From Apium graveolens (taxonomy: Eukaryota > Streptophyta > Magnoliopsida > Apiales > Apiaceae), in NCBI RefSeq assembly GCF_009905375.1, contig NC_133652.1:125047058-125111057 (forward strand): DNA of 64,000 nt. Direction: 5' to 3'. The notes beneath the pieces are model-generated. The model worked only from the letters and a program-made list of their open reading frames with translations, was not told the DNA's origin and made no database searches. Shown in pieces: positions 45,570-55,623 of the stretch. The translations under genes and the position numbers were made by a program. Numbering within the stretch: position 1 is the stretch's first letter; every line of letters starts with the position of its first letter.

Positions 45570-46643
45570 TGCTGGGAATATTATTATACGCGTAACAATG
45601 GGACAATTATATATACCAAATTAACAAGAACATGCAAATTCAACCAAGTAACGAAACAAACACGAAGGCACAAGCCAAATATAATTAGAGACCGAATTGA
45701 CAAGAAATTAAAGAAAATTACTTAGCTCTCTGAAGTTTTTTATAAGAATTAGAGAATCCGCTGAATCGCCAAGCCCTTGAGAAGACTTGACTGTTCTTGA
45801 AGAGATTATTGCCCCACTTTGGTTATGATGGGTTGCCACAATATCACTTTCAGGATAAAACAGATCAGAACAATCCATTCCCATATACGAGAAGGCTCAA
45901 CAACGACCAGCAGCTCAATTCACCAAGAAAATCAATGAATATATGTATGTATATGTGGGAGAGAGCCAGAGAGATGATGTTCTAGGATTTCTATCTATTT
46001 TCCCCAATCTATCTCCCTCTCATATTTTCACACACTTCAACGTTTGCTCTTCTCTACAAAAGTAACGTATGTAATCTGATCTATTATATATTGTATAAGA
46101 GTCTAATTATTATTATTAATAAAATAATAATAATCCTCACTCAAATATTAATATATAATATACTTATTTACACAAAACATGTTTATATAGTTTTAGCAAT
46201 TGGCTTCCAGTTCAGGCTTTGAGCATAAGCCTCAGGCCCTAAACAAACCAAAACTTTTCAGCACCTCAGGACCTGAACCTCTAGCCTCAGGCCCTGAATA
46301 TTCCAGAAATGTTTTCAGCATACCATCAGGTCTCGAGCTTCCAATCTCAAGCCCTAAACATTGCAGAAACTTATTTTAGCACATCATCAGGCCCTGAACC
46401 TCTAGCCTCAGGTCCTGAACATTGCATAATTTCACAATATACTTCTCAACTAAAACTAAAACAACTCTTATATAAATAAGCATTCTTGCTCTTATTTCTA
46501 CATGGATTTCACTATGAAAATGTCTTAGATACAAATATGAAAGTTTATGTCCTTATAGCAAGGAAAAACCTCCACTTGTTGTTATCCAGAAATTACATTA
46601 AGAAGACATATTACATGTGTCCTCAAATTTCCATTTTCTAACA
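45570..46643 (-). mobile_element. 5' LTR of the minus-strand copia
   Basis: 1074 bp, paired with 26019-27095. It contains the CTGAACCTCTAGCCTCAGG minisatellite at 46205-46430. Confidence 0.95.
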
Positions 46644-46707
46644 GTTACTATTCTTACTTGGCTAGCTACTATTTAACCATGGTTACTTTCTTACCCTAGT
46701 TAGCTTG
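46644..46707 (-). mobile_element. LTR D, last visible piece
   Basis: It continues the TACTATTC-rich sequence interrupted at 26018. It is cut by the Athila LTR at 46708; the last five bases GCTTG could be that element's target duplication, but its partner is not visible. Confidence 0.55.
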
Positions 46708-48154
46708 TGTTGAGTGGCATTTATGACACTTTATAATGCTCTATTATAAGCTTTGAATTGATGTGTTTGTACTCAAGTTGTTAAGTGTTTTAACGTGTTT
46801 TCAAGTATTTTTGCATTTCAGGCATTATCTAGGTAATCAGGTGAATTAGCATTGTTTTGGTGCTAATTTGGTGTCAAGGTAGTGTTGGAATAAAAGCTCA
46901 TGGAAAGCTGACTCGAAGCAGCAAAGAAAATCATAAATCTGAAGTTTTTCCAGAGGTACGGCGCGCCCGCGCTGGTCAAGCGTGCGGCTGCGCCAGGATA
47001 TCAGAAAGGCAGCGTGCCCGCGCTGTGTTAGCGCGCGGCCGCGCCGGTGCGAATTTAAAGAATCCTGATTCTATTATAATTATAATTGGAGGACTTCTGG
47101 ATTACATGGGACTGCTATATATATTAAAATAAAGGACGATATCGACAGAGAGACGTACCAGAGCGCAAGGAGAGCTGTAAGAAGACCGTATTAGCACGGA
47201 TTCAACGAAGATGAAGAAGATCTTGTTTTTACTTATGAATCTTTGTTCTAAGTTGTAACTTGGATGCTAGTTTTCTTATTTGTGAACCTTACTCTCGTTT
47301 CGTACTTTTTTTGTTATTTAAGTATAAAGACCACGTTTATTATACCATGCTTTCATCGAAACCCACATTGATGATGAGTCTGATTATGGGCTAATCGTTA
47401 TCATGGAGTTTTAACAGATTTATTTATAGATTTATTTAGTTAATTTGTTTCAATGCCTTAGTGTGTGGTGATTGTATGATAACCTAGTATTGGTTGTGCG
47501 TATTCGTCTTATGAGTGTCGCGAACTTCTAAGATAGCGTGTTAATCTCTTATGAAGCGACAGTGAATTTAAGGATTTAGAACTTGCCATTCTAGCATAGG
47601 TTCATGTATTTTTTATGCATGATTCGTAGGTAATTTTAACCATCTTACTTTCCTTGTGTAATCATGATAGATAACTTATGCTTAAACCGTTCTGTTGTCA
47701 AATTCTATAGACATATAGGGTCTCAATATAATTGGTGTCTATTCAGCTTCTATCTCTTGTGTGGATGTCTGATTGTATGTTATTCGTGCAATGAAAGTTG
47801 GCATTTAGCAGTTCCGTGTTATCTGATTAGTGTCATCACCATCACATGCTAAGTTAAGAACAATAAGGCTATTGAATGAAGTACTTAATGAAGTTAGAAT
47901 CCCATGTTTGTCATACATATTAATTCAATCATTATTATTCTCTTAGTTATAATTGTTAGTTTAATTCTTAGTTATAAACAACCTCAATTTGTTATCGTCC
48001 TAGCATTGAATAATAACCATACATTATTGATTAAGTGCATAAATTAATTAGTTAACCAAAGTCAGTCTCTGTGGGAACGAATCTGATTTATATCTTATAC
48101 TACTTGCGAACTCGTATACTTGCGTATAATTTAGCGTGTGTTTAGCGGCTAACA
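46708..48154 (+). mobile_element. Athila 5' LTR (1447 bp)
   Basis: TGTTGAGT...GGCTAACA. The right end is fixed by the primer site. The left end is inferred from the TGTT/AACA pairing, since there is no second LTR for comparison. A GC-rich duplicated block lies at 46957-47048. Confidence 0.7.
46957..47048 (+). repeat. GC-rich duplicated block in the Athila LTR
   Basis: Two copies of about 40 bp with the pattern CGCCCGCGCTG..AGCGYGCGGCYGCGCC (46960-47005 and 47010-47045) stand out from the AT-rich LTR. Confidence 0.75.
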
Positions 48155-48160
48155 AGTTTT

Positions 48161-48178
48161 TGGCACCACTGTCGGGGA
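48161..48178 (+). other. Athila primer-binding site
   Basis: TGGCACCACTGTCGGGGA, six bases after the LTR end. It resembles the usual Athila TGGCGCCGTTGCCGGGGA with several changes. Confidence 0.8.
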
Positions 48179-48295
48179 CTGCGGTATTAATTTTTAGTTT
48201 ATATATTTTCCATCAGTGGTCGTTAAAGTTCATAAACTCAGACATTGTTACTTATCGGTTTCCTTGTCTTATTTCAAGTACTCTAGCAAGGGTGT

Positions 48296-49860
48296 ATGCA
48301 TACGCATTTACGTACTCGTAAGAGAACTCTGGATAAAGCCGATGAAGAAGTTGTGGTGGTTCAAAAGGAAGTTTTTGAAGAAGAAAAGAAGGTAGAAGAA
48401 GAAGAGAAAGTCGAAGAACCAGTTTTAGTAGAGATGGGTGATCAAGCGGAAAATCCTAAAGCTTTGATGGACTATTCTCAGCCTAAGATTAATGACATTC
48501 AGTCAAACATCATCAGGCCAGCTATCAGGGATAACACTTTTGAAATCAAGTCAGCACGATTCAGATGATACAGAACTCAGTTCAGTTTGGGGGTTCTCCT
48601 ACTGAAGACCCCAACATGCACATTAGGGATTATATGGAGATCTACAACACGTTCAAGTTTAATGATGTGACTGAAGATGCTATCAAGCTGCAACTATTCC
48701 CATTCTCTCTGAGGGACAAAGCTAAGTGCTGGTTACATTCTCTACCAGCAGGGTCTATCACCACTTGGGAAGATCTTGCTCAAAAGTTTCTCACTAAATT
48801 CTTCCCTATGGAGAAGACTGCTGCAATCAGGAATGCTCTTACTCAGTTTGCTCAGCAAACTGGAGAATCTCTCTGTGAGGCTTGGGATCGATATAAGGAG
48901 ATGCTAAGGAAGTTCCCACACCATGGCATCCCTGATTGGATGATTATTAACTATTTCTATAAGAGATTGGGTGCTACTTCTAGGCCCATGCTCGATGCAG
49001 CATCAGGAGGAGCATTGTGGGCTAAGATCTACGATGAAGCTTATGAATTAATTGAACTGATGGTTGCTCATGAATACCAGAATCCTTCCCAAAGACTGAC
49101 TTATGAAAAAGTAGCAGAAATTCTGGAGTTGGATGTAACAACTGCTATAGCTACCCAACTTAAGGCTTTGACGATGAAGGTGGATACTTTGGCTAATCAT
49201 GGGGTTAATCAAATCGTTAGTGTATGTGAGCTTTGTGCTGGTGCCCATGAGACTGATCAGTGCGCAATTTCTTGTAAATCAGCTCAGTTCGTGAGCAACT
49301 TTCAGCGTTTGCAGCAACCTGTGTCAGCCACCTATCATCCCAACAACCGCAATCATCCTAATTTCAGTTGGAGAAACGCTTAGAATGCGGTTCAACAGCC
49401 TTATCAGCAGTATCCAATTAAGCAGTACAACCCTCCTGGTTTTCAGCAACCGCAATATGCACCAAGACAGTAACTCCAGCAGCAACAAGCTAATGAAAAA
49501 TCTGAACTAGAGGAGTTGAAGTTTATGTGCAAGAGTCAAGTTATTTCTATCAAGACCTTGGAAAATTAAATTGGGCAAATTGCCAATGCCTTGCTAAATT
49601 GTCAGCCTAGTACATTACCTAGTGACACTGAAGTTCCAGGAAAGAAGGAAGTTAAGGAGCAGGTAAAGGTAATCACTTTGAGGTTTGGAAAGGTTGTGAA
49701 TCCCGAACAAACTCAAGCGTTGACTGAATAAGCTAGGGCTGAGAAAGAAGTAGAGCAGCAGGAAGTAGAAGTGGAACCAAGGAAGATTACTATTGAGCAC
49801 ACTCCTCCTGAGGGTAATACAGGGGAGAAACAGATCTATCCTCCACCACCTTTTCTAAGT
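48296..49860 (+). pseudogene. Athila gag
   Basis: It begins with an acidic, Lys/Glu-rich N-terminus (48296-48560). A one-base loss near 48560 shifts the frame into the gag domain at 48565-49383 (IQNSVQFGGSPTEDPNMHI, FSLRDKAKCWLHSLPAGS, LAQKFLTKFFP, LCEAWDRYKEMLRKFP), with a cysteine-rich knuckle CELCAGAHETDQC near 49230. In-frame stops at 49381, 49471, 49567 and 49729 are each explicable as CAG-to-TAG or CAA-to-TAA changes. Gln/Pro-rich sequence follows. It would form the particle core. Confidence 0.85.
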
Positions 49861-49989
49861 GGCTGCAGAAAAAAAAGCTGGACAAGTAATTCGAGAAGTT
49901 TCTGGAGGTGTTCAAGAAACTTAATATCAACATACCTTTCGCTGAGGCTCTTGAGAAGTTTCTGGATATGTTGATATCAACATATCAAC

Positions 49990-50449
49990 ATGCCTAGTTA
50001 CACAAAGTTTATAAAAGGTATTCTCTCTCGGAAAGTGAAGCTAGATGATTTAGAGACAGTCACTCTCACGGAGGAATGTAGTGCTGTGCTACAACAGAAG
50101 TTGCCTCCGAAGCTTAAAGATTCGGGAAGCTTCACTATTCCGTGTACTAATGGAAAATATCTTTTGACAGATGCTTATGTGACTTGGGAGCTACCATCAA
50201 TCTGATGCCTTTGTCAATCATCAAGCAGTTGGACTTACCTGATCCAAAACCAACTTATATGACTTTGCAATTGGCCGACCATTCTATTACATATCCGCGA
50301 GGTATTGTGGAGGATGTCTTGGTCAAGGTTGATAAACTCATCTTCCCTGCTCATTTTGTCATTCTTGATTTCGAGGAGGATAAGAAGATTCCCATAATCT
50401 TGGGAAGACCTTTCTTGGCGACTAGCCGAACCTTTATAGATATGTAGAA
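49990..50449 (+). pseudogene. Athila protease
   Basis: MPSYTKFIKGILSRK and LPPKLKDSGSFTIPC (49990-50205) lead to the active site CDLGATINLMP near 50178-50210, whose D-L-G-A replaces the usual D-T-G, as is normal for Athila. It continues PTYMTLQLADHSITYPRGIVE and IPIILGRPFLAT to 50447. A frameshift separates 49990-50205 from 50184-50447; the stop at 50445 (TAG) is again explicable from CAG. Confidence 0.85.
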
Positions 50450-51404
50450 GGGTGAGCTCACAATGCGAGTTCTGGATCAGGATATAACTTTTAATGTGTT
50501 CAATGCTATGAAATTTCCTACAGAAAATGAGGAGTGCTTAAAGGTGGAGTTGGTCGACTCTGTGGTTATTTCAGAACTTGATCAATTGTTAAGGTTTGAT
50601 GCCTTAGAAAAAGCCTAATTGGGAAATTCAGATAGTGAAGATGACGAAGGTGAAGAACAATTACAATATTTGAATGCTTCTCCCTGGAAGAGAAAAATTG
50701 ATATGCCTTTTGAATCTCTTAGAATTGAGGAATTGAATAGAGCTCCTAAACGCCTCAAGCCATCTATTAAGGAAGCTCCCACTCTTGAGCTTAAGCCTTT
50801 ACCTAAGCATTTGAGGTATGCGTTTTTAGGTGATGCATCTACTTTGCATGTTATTATTATATCTGATCTTTCAGGTAGTGACGAGGAAAAACTCTTGAGG
50901 CTTCTAAGAGAGTTCAAATTGGTAATTGGTTGGACTATAGCAGATATCAAGGGAATCAGCCCTTCTTATTGCATGCATAAAATTCTGCTAGAGGAAGGTA
51001 GCAAGCCTACGGTTGAGCAGTAAAGAAGACTTAATCCAATCATGAAGGAAGTAGTGAAGAAATAAATTCTTAAGTGGCTAGATACAGGGATCATCTATCC
51101 TATTTCTGACAGTTCGTGGGTAAGCCCGGTTCAATGTGTGCCGAAGAAAGGTGGAATTATTGTGATAGCAAATGAGAAGAATGAGCTTATTCCTACAAGA
51201 ACAGTCACGGGGTGGAGAGTTTGCATGGACTACAGGAAGCTGAACAAGGCCACTAGAAAGGATCACTTCCCTTTGCCCTTCATTGACCAGATGCTTAATA
51301 GATTGGCTGGTCATGAGTACTACTATCTTCTTGATGGCTATTCGGGTTATAATAAGATTTGTATCGCTCCAGAGGATCAGGAGAAGACTACCTTCACTTC
51401 TCCT
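50450..51404 (+). pseudogene. Athila RT, N-terminal part
   Basis: In the same frame as the protease: KGELTMRVLDQDITFNVF, a stop near 50616, LKPLPKHLRYAFLGD, IADIKGISPSYCMHKILLE, a stop at 51021, then WVSPVQCVPKKGG, TGWRVCMDYRKLNKATRKDHFPLPF and LLDGYSGYNKICIAPEDQEKTTF. The YxDD site is missing because the element ends at about 51404. Confidence 0.9.
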
Positions 51405-51559
51405 TAATTTTCAGGATTTATTCCTAATTTCCATAAAATATTCATAATTTCCAGGAATTTTTAAGGAATTTCCTTAATTTTCTGCAACTTTCTAGAAGTT
51501 TTCGGGAAATTATCTCAAAATTATTATTTTTCTGAATTTTTTGAATTTTCCTCTCCTTT

Positions 51560-52035
51560 TTTAATACCTATTTTCGACCAGGAATCCTTTTGACCAATAT
51601 CCTGGTCGAATTAAGGTCCCAATAGCCCTTATCAAAGCTCATTTCGGGCAGGAGTGGTCGACCAAAATCCTGGCCAAATTTCGGTTAGGATTTTTTCTAG
51701 TTTGACTGAATAATGCTCATATTTAGTCTTGGTCGTGCGTCTCTTCGATCAAGAGTCTTTGACCAGGATTCCTGGCTGATTTTGGCCAGGGCTTGACGTT
51801 GACTCGCGGTTTTCTGACCAAATAAAGGTCCCCTTTTGTTCTGGTCATGGCTATTTTCATCCAGGAGTTTTCGACCAAAAATCCTGATCGAATTTCGGTC
51901 AGGATTCTGGGTTGCCTTAAAGTTTCTGACCGAATAACGGGTCTCTAGTTCCTGGTCGTGATGTTTTTCGATCAGAAATGTTCGACCAGAAATTCAGTCA
52001 GAATCCTGACCGAATTTTGGTCAGGATTGTTTAAT
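51560..52035. repeat. Array of diverged palindromic units (GACCAGGAATCCTGGTC type)
   Basis: Units such as TCGACCAGGAATCC, ATCCTGGTCGAA, TTTGACCAGGATTCC and TTTCGGTCAGGATT recur about every 30-60 bp. They are diverged relatives of the palindromes at 62640-63195. Confidence 0.7.
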
Positions 52036-52483
52036 ATTAACTTCTGATTATTTTTATATATTTTCGTAGATTTGGGCCTTCTTGCTGGGCCTACAATCTT
52101 TGGGCCCTTCTCTCTGTTATTTTTTTTAGAAAATTCCAGATTTGGGCCCTTATATTGGGCTTCTGATTGGGCTTCTTGGGCCTTTTTTTCCTCTGGACTT
52201 TTGTTTTAGACTTACCACAATTGGGCCTCAGCCTTGGGCCTATAAACATGTACTTTTTATAACAGTTTCCAGGACCAAAATAGTTTGGGGTTTCCAGAAC
52301 TTTCTAGAATTTTCTAAAATATATAATTATATATTTGAACATATATTTTTTATATATACATATACTTTTAAAGGTGGTTCTGGAAGGTTCCAGAATTGGG
52401 CCCAGGAATTGGGCTGGGCTTTTTGACCGATAAGAGCCGGTTAATATGTCCTTTATGACCGGCCCAAAACCGGCTGGGAGGTG

Positions 52484-52492
52484 CTATATAAG
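52484..52492 (+). promoter_or_regulatory. TATA box of the decayed antisense gene
   Basis: CTATATAAGAG followed by AAGTGAAATGGG...CACTTCTCACTTCTC, equivalent to CTATATAAG upstream of the intact copy at 62501-62510. Confidence 0.65.
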
Positions 52493-52533
52493 AGTGGGGG
52501 AAGTGAAATGGGATTTCACACTTCTCACTTCTC

Positions 52534-52947
52534 GGGCCTGTTTGGTCGCCTACTTATAAGTTACTTACCTAATTAAAGCCCTTAATTACTTATCGAGAAG
52601 TGTTTGTCGATCCAACTTATAAGTCGAATTTATAACTTATAAGCTGATAAGTTGAATGTTAGTAATTATGTACTTTTTCTCAACTTATTTTGATTTTTTG
52701 CATTTTTATTAACTTTGGTTTTAAAATATATATTTTAAATGTTAATTCAATTTAAAATTCACGAATTAAGCTAATTAAATTGAAAAATTATTTATTTTAG
52801 TTTATTTAATTAAAAAAACTGATGACTTATAAGTAAAATTATCCAAACACTTATGTAACTTATAAGTATTTATCTACTTATCACTTATAAGTCACTTAGT
52901 TAATTTAAGTTATAAAATACTTATTTTAAGAATTCCCAAACGGGCAC
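52534..52947. mobile_element. MITE-like insertion, hAT-like terminal repeats
   Basis: About 414 bp, AT-rich. Left end GGGCCTGTTTGGT; the right end read inverted is GTGCCCGTTTGGG (10 of 13 bases the same). It contains many ACTTATAAGT palindromes and no coding capacity. Flanks CACTTCTC and CATTTCTC could be a decayed 8-bp duplication if the right end is two bases further on. It splits the leader of the decayed antisense gene. Confidence 0.65.
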
Positions 52948-53076
52948 CTCATTTCTCATTCCAAAAAAGCTCCCCTCCTCTATCCAAAACTCCAAGTTTT
53001 TTCTGGTAGAAAATAGCCTTTTTCCGGCCTCCTTTCTCCTCCTTCCTTAGCCTTAAGTTTTCATCTACTTCCATTA

Positions 53077-53789
53077 ATGGCGCATAAGAGTTCTGAGAGG
53101 GCAGCTAAGATCGCTTCTGCTTCCAAAAGAGGTAATGAATCGAAATTCATTCTTCGTATATGTCTTTATTAGACATGATTAACACTAAGGGGATGAATAC
53201 CCATCTAATGCTCATTTCGATTCATTTGACTGTTGTAATAAATGGTACAATGTAGATGTTATCGACAAGCTTAACACAACCTATAACGTTTACCCCCCCA
53301 AGGATAGTTCCTGCTGAAGGTGGTGATCGCACATGCCACTGAAAGCCCGACACTCTATTCATTTATACAGACGCCCTTACTGTTGAACTTAGGTTTCCTT
53401 TTCATGAGTTCATTCCCATTTTATTAGCAGACTTACAAATAAGTCCTTGTCAGCTTCCCCCTAATGCTTGGAGAAATATTTTATGTTTCATTGTCTTGTA
53501 TCTTAAAAGTGGCTTTCCTCTCTCGGTAGCTGTGTTTAGAAAAAATTTCCAATATTACAACAGTTCTCTAAATTCTTGTGGCTGGGTTTATATTAGACAA
53601 AGGCCCAAATATAAACAAATTTTTAACAGTGCTTCGATTCCTGAAGAGACTCAAATTCATTCACCTATCTCCCGAATAGACTATCATATATAATGAGCTT
53701 ATTAAGGATAACGGCGAAACTCCCAACAGGACTTTATTAGAGTAGTTTTCTTTAATCCACGTGGGGCTTTCCTTAGTTTATGCGCAGGG
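53077..53789 (+). pseudogene. Decayed copy of the Tat antisense gene, exon 1
   Basis: Start MAHKSSERAAKIAS at 53077, soon out of frame. The stretch 53340-53690 aligns well with exon 1 of the intact gene: IYTDALTVELRFPFHEFIP, CQLPPNAWRNILCFIV, FPLSVAVFRKNFQYYNSS and GWVYIRQRPK. After more shifts and a stop, LLE-FSLIHVGLS lies near 53735-53780. It stops exactly where another LTR start (53790) follows. No splice site remains. Confidence 0.8.
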
Positions 53790-53810
53790 TGTGGCGCCCT
53801 CCAAACCCGG
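53790..53810. mobile_element. First 21 bp of another gypsy-type LTR
   Basis: TGTGGCGCCCTCCAAACCCG resembles the LTR D start TGTAACGCCCCCAAATCCGG. It is cut at 53811 by the Tat element; its remainder would lie beyond the right edge of the window. Confidence 0.45.
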
Positions 53811-54360
53811 TGATAGGAATAAATAAATTATGATTAAATACTGCAAGGTGTGGGCTGCTAGGCCCAATAAAAAGATATATGATACTCAGACCAGATAGGT
53901 TAAGCCTGATGGACCAGATCAGGCCTGATGGAATAAAAAAAGGCCCAAAAGCCCTAATTATTAATTAATTTCGTAATTAATTAATAAGGGAAAAATCAGC
54001 TATTGAGAAGAGTCCCGATAATGATATAAATCCTTATAGATTAGCCTCAAGAGGACCTAAATGGATAAGGAATCAGCTTCCTACTTCCTAGGACTCCTAA
54101 GTCTATCCTAATTCAGAGGCTTGTCCACCAAGTCTCCTATACCAAGTCCAATTCAAGGACTCCCACATCTATATAAGGGGCCTCACCCCACAAATCAGAA
54201 CTACGTTTTTTGGCTTGATTCTCTAATTCACAGAGATACGTAGGCATCTCGTAAAGGCAGATCGAGTCACGAAACACGAGAGCAGCCATTAAAGGCCTTG
54301 AGCTCCCAAATCTTAGTAATAAATACAGCAAATAATAACCTTAGCTTTTTATCCATAACA
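53811..54360 (+). mobile_element. Tat 5' LTR (550 bp)
   Basis: TGATAGGAAT...ATCCATAACA. A TATATAAGG at 54172-54180 (ACATCTATATAAGGGG) is a credible core promoter, about 190 bp before the LTR end. Confidence 0.95.
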
Positions 54361-54362
54361 TT

Positions 54363-54379
54363 TGGCGCCGTCTGTGGGA
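54363..54379 (+). other. Tat primer-binding site
   Basis: TGGCGCCGTCTGTGGGA, two bases after the LTR, a form common in Tat-lineage elements. Confidence 0.9.
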
Positions 54380-54394
54380 AAAGGAACAACAACC

Positions 54395-55623
54395 ATGGCG
54401 AGAACACGAAGAACAACCAGCACTCTCGAGGAGGGAACACCATCAGGTACAACTCAGGTGATTTCGTCAACCGTGGAGATTCCTCCCCACTCAACTTATG
54501 CATCTACTCAAGCGGAGACCCAGATAAGGGCAACTCAATCTCAGCCACAAGGAACGACTCCCCCGACTATTCAAGGTACGAATCCTCGAGTTCAACAAGT
54601 ACATATACCTGTGAATTCTCGACCCGTCGGGTATGAATATTCAACTGTTGTTACTACTAACCCCCTTATGGGATGCCCCTTCACCCTGAGGTTGGAGGAA
54701 GCGGATATGCTGGGCGAAGCGAAGCACGAGGGCAGTCGCCCCCCTATATACGAGGTCTGGGTCCTATCCCTGAGGATCGGGAATTTTCTGGTCCTTACAC
54801 TGAGAGAGACTCCGAATCTTCGGATGATGAAGTGGCCCCAAGAAGGAGGCGTCCTGGAAAAGAGCCAATGGCCGATGGAAGGCAACGCCCCCAAAGCACC
54901 CCAGGGGCGAATCCCCAGGAAGTGCAGGAAAGGATCAGGGCTCATGAGGCTGAAATCCAAAGGCTGAGGCGTGATTTGGAGGCTCACCAGGCCACCAGAC
55001 CCCAGATACCTCCTAGGGGGAGAAATCCTCCTCCTGTCATAGACCTGGATGGTCCGGTAAGAAGAAGGGCTGCTGTCCCAAGAACTGACCCAAGCAATCT
55101 CCTTCCTCTTGGAGATCCTGATGATCCAACTCCACCCTTCACAGAAGAGATAATGAATGCCCATATCTCAAGGAAATTCAAGATGCCTACTATCAAAGCC
55201 TATGATGGCACGGGAGACCCCGCTAATCATGTTAGGACATTCTCTATTACACTGCTGCTGCAACCCGTGAATGATGCTATAAAGTGTCGGGCTTTCCCTC
55301 AAACCCTGTCGGGTATGGCTCAAAGATGGTACAGTCGCCTGCCCCCAAATTCTATTGGATCGTTCAGAGAATTAAGTCAGGCTTTTATTAAGCAATTCAT
55401 CAGTGGAAGAGTCCATGAGAAAAGTTCGGCATCTCTTATGAGTCTTGTGCAGGGAGCTAAGGAATCCTTGAGAGATTACCTGAATCGTTTTACAAAGGAG
55501 GCTTTAAAAGTCCCAGACCTTGATGATAAGGTAGCCATGATAACACTGCAACAAGGAACTAGGGATGAGTTTTTCAAGATGTCTTTGGCCAAACGACCCC
55601 CTGAAAACATGTTGCAACTCTAA
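54395..55623 (+). pseudogene. Tat gag
   Basis: ATG at 54395 in a good context (AACCATGG), encoding MARTRRTTSTLEEG. The frame must shift near 54660-54665 within a run of C, where one base appears lost. From there the frame matches the rest of gag-pol: an acidic/Arg-rich stretch, a coiled-coil piece (QEVQERIRAHEAEIQRLRRD), then the gag domain FKMPTIKAYDGTGDPANHV, AFPQTLSGMAQRWYSRLPP, FRELSQAFIKQFISG and ESLRDYLNRFTKEAL. A stop TAA at 55621, explicable by one C-to-T change from CAA, separates it from pol. It would package element RNA. Confidence 0.9.

Larger units (their letters stand above)
26019..46643 (-). mobile_element. Ty1/copia element (minus strand) split by the three-LTR array
   Basis: LTRs 26019-27095 (3') and 45570-46643 (5') are 1077 and 1074 bp, beginning on the minus strand TGTTAGAAAA. 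The target duplication GTTAC at 26014-26018 and 46644-46648 proves the pairing. Coding order on the minus strand is gag (45528), protease, integrase, RT and RNase H (to 27694). The RT frame breaks at 42541 and resumes at 28825, where the plus-strand array sits. Excising the array leaves an element of about 6.9 kb. Frames contain several shifts and stops. I cannot assign the copia lineage with confidence. Confidence 0.95.
46708..51404 (+). mobile_element. Athila-type Ty3/gypsy element, 3' truncated
   Basis: LTR 46708-48154, primer site, gag, protease and the start of RT. The sequence stops being Athila at about 51404, inside RT, where an inverted Tat relic begins. No integrase, RNase H or 3' LTR is present in the window. 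Gag and protease motifs (CWLHSLPAGSITTWEDL, LGATINLMP) are typical of Athila. Confidence 0.9.
51405..53789 (-). mobile_element. Tat-type relic, minus strand (3' non-coding end plus antisense gene)
   Basis: As a whole it corresponds to the reverse complement of about 61520-63420 in the Tat element: AATTTCC-rich repeats (51405-51560), palindrome array (51560-52035), TATA box (52484) and decayed antisense gene (53077-53789). Its LTR and gag-pol are missing. 52040-52480 is rich in TTGGGCC; I see no gene there. Confidence 0.75.

Noticed and set aside
54592..55196. Long minus-strand frames opposite Tat gag
   Set aside because: Shadows of the sense gag frame; no domain and no leader.
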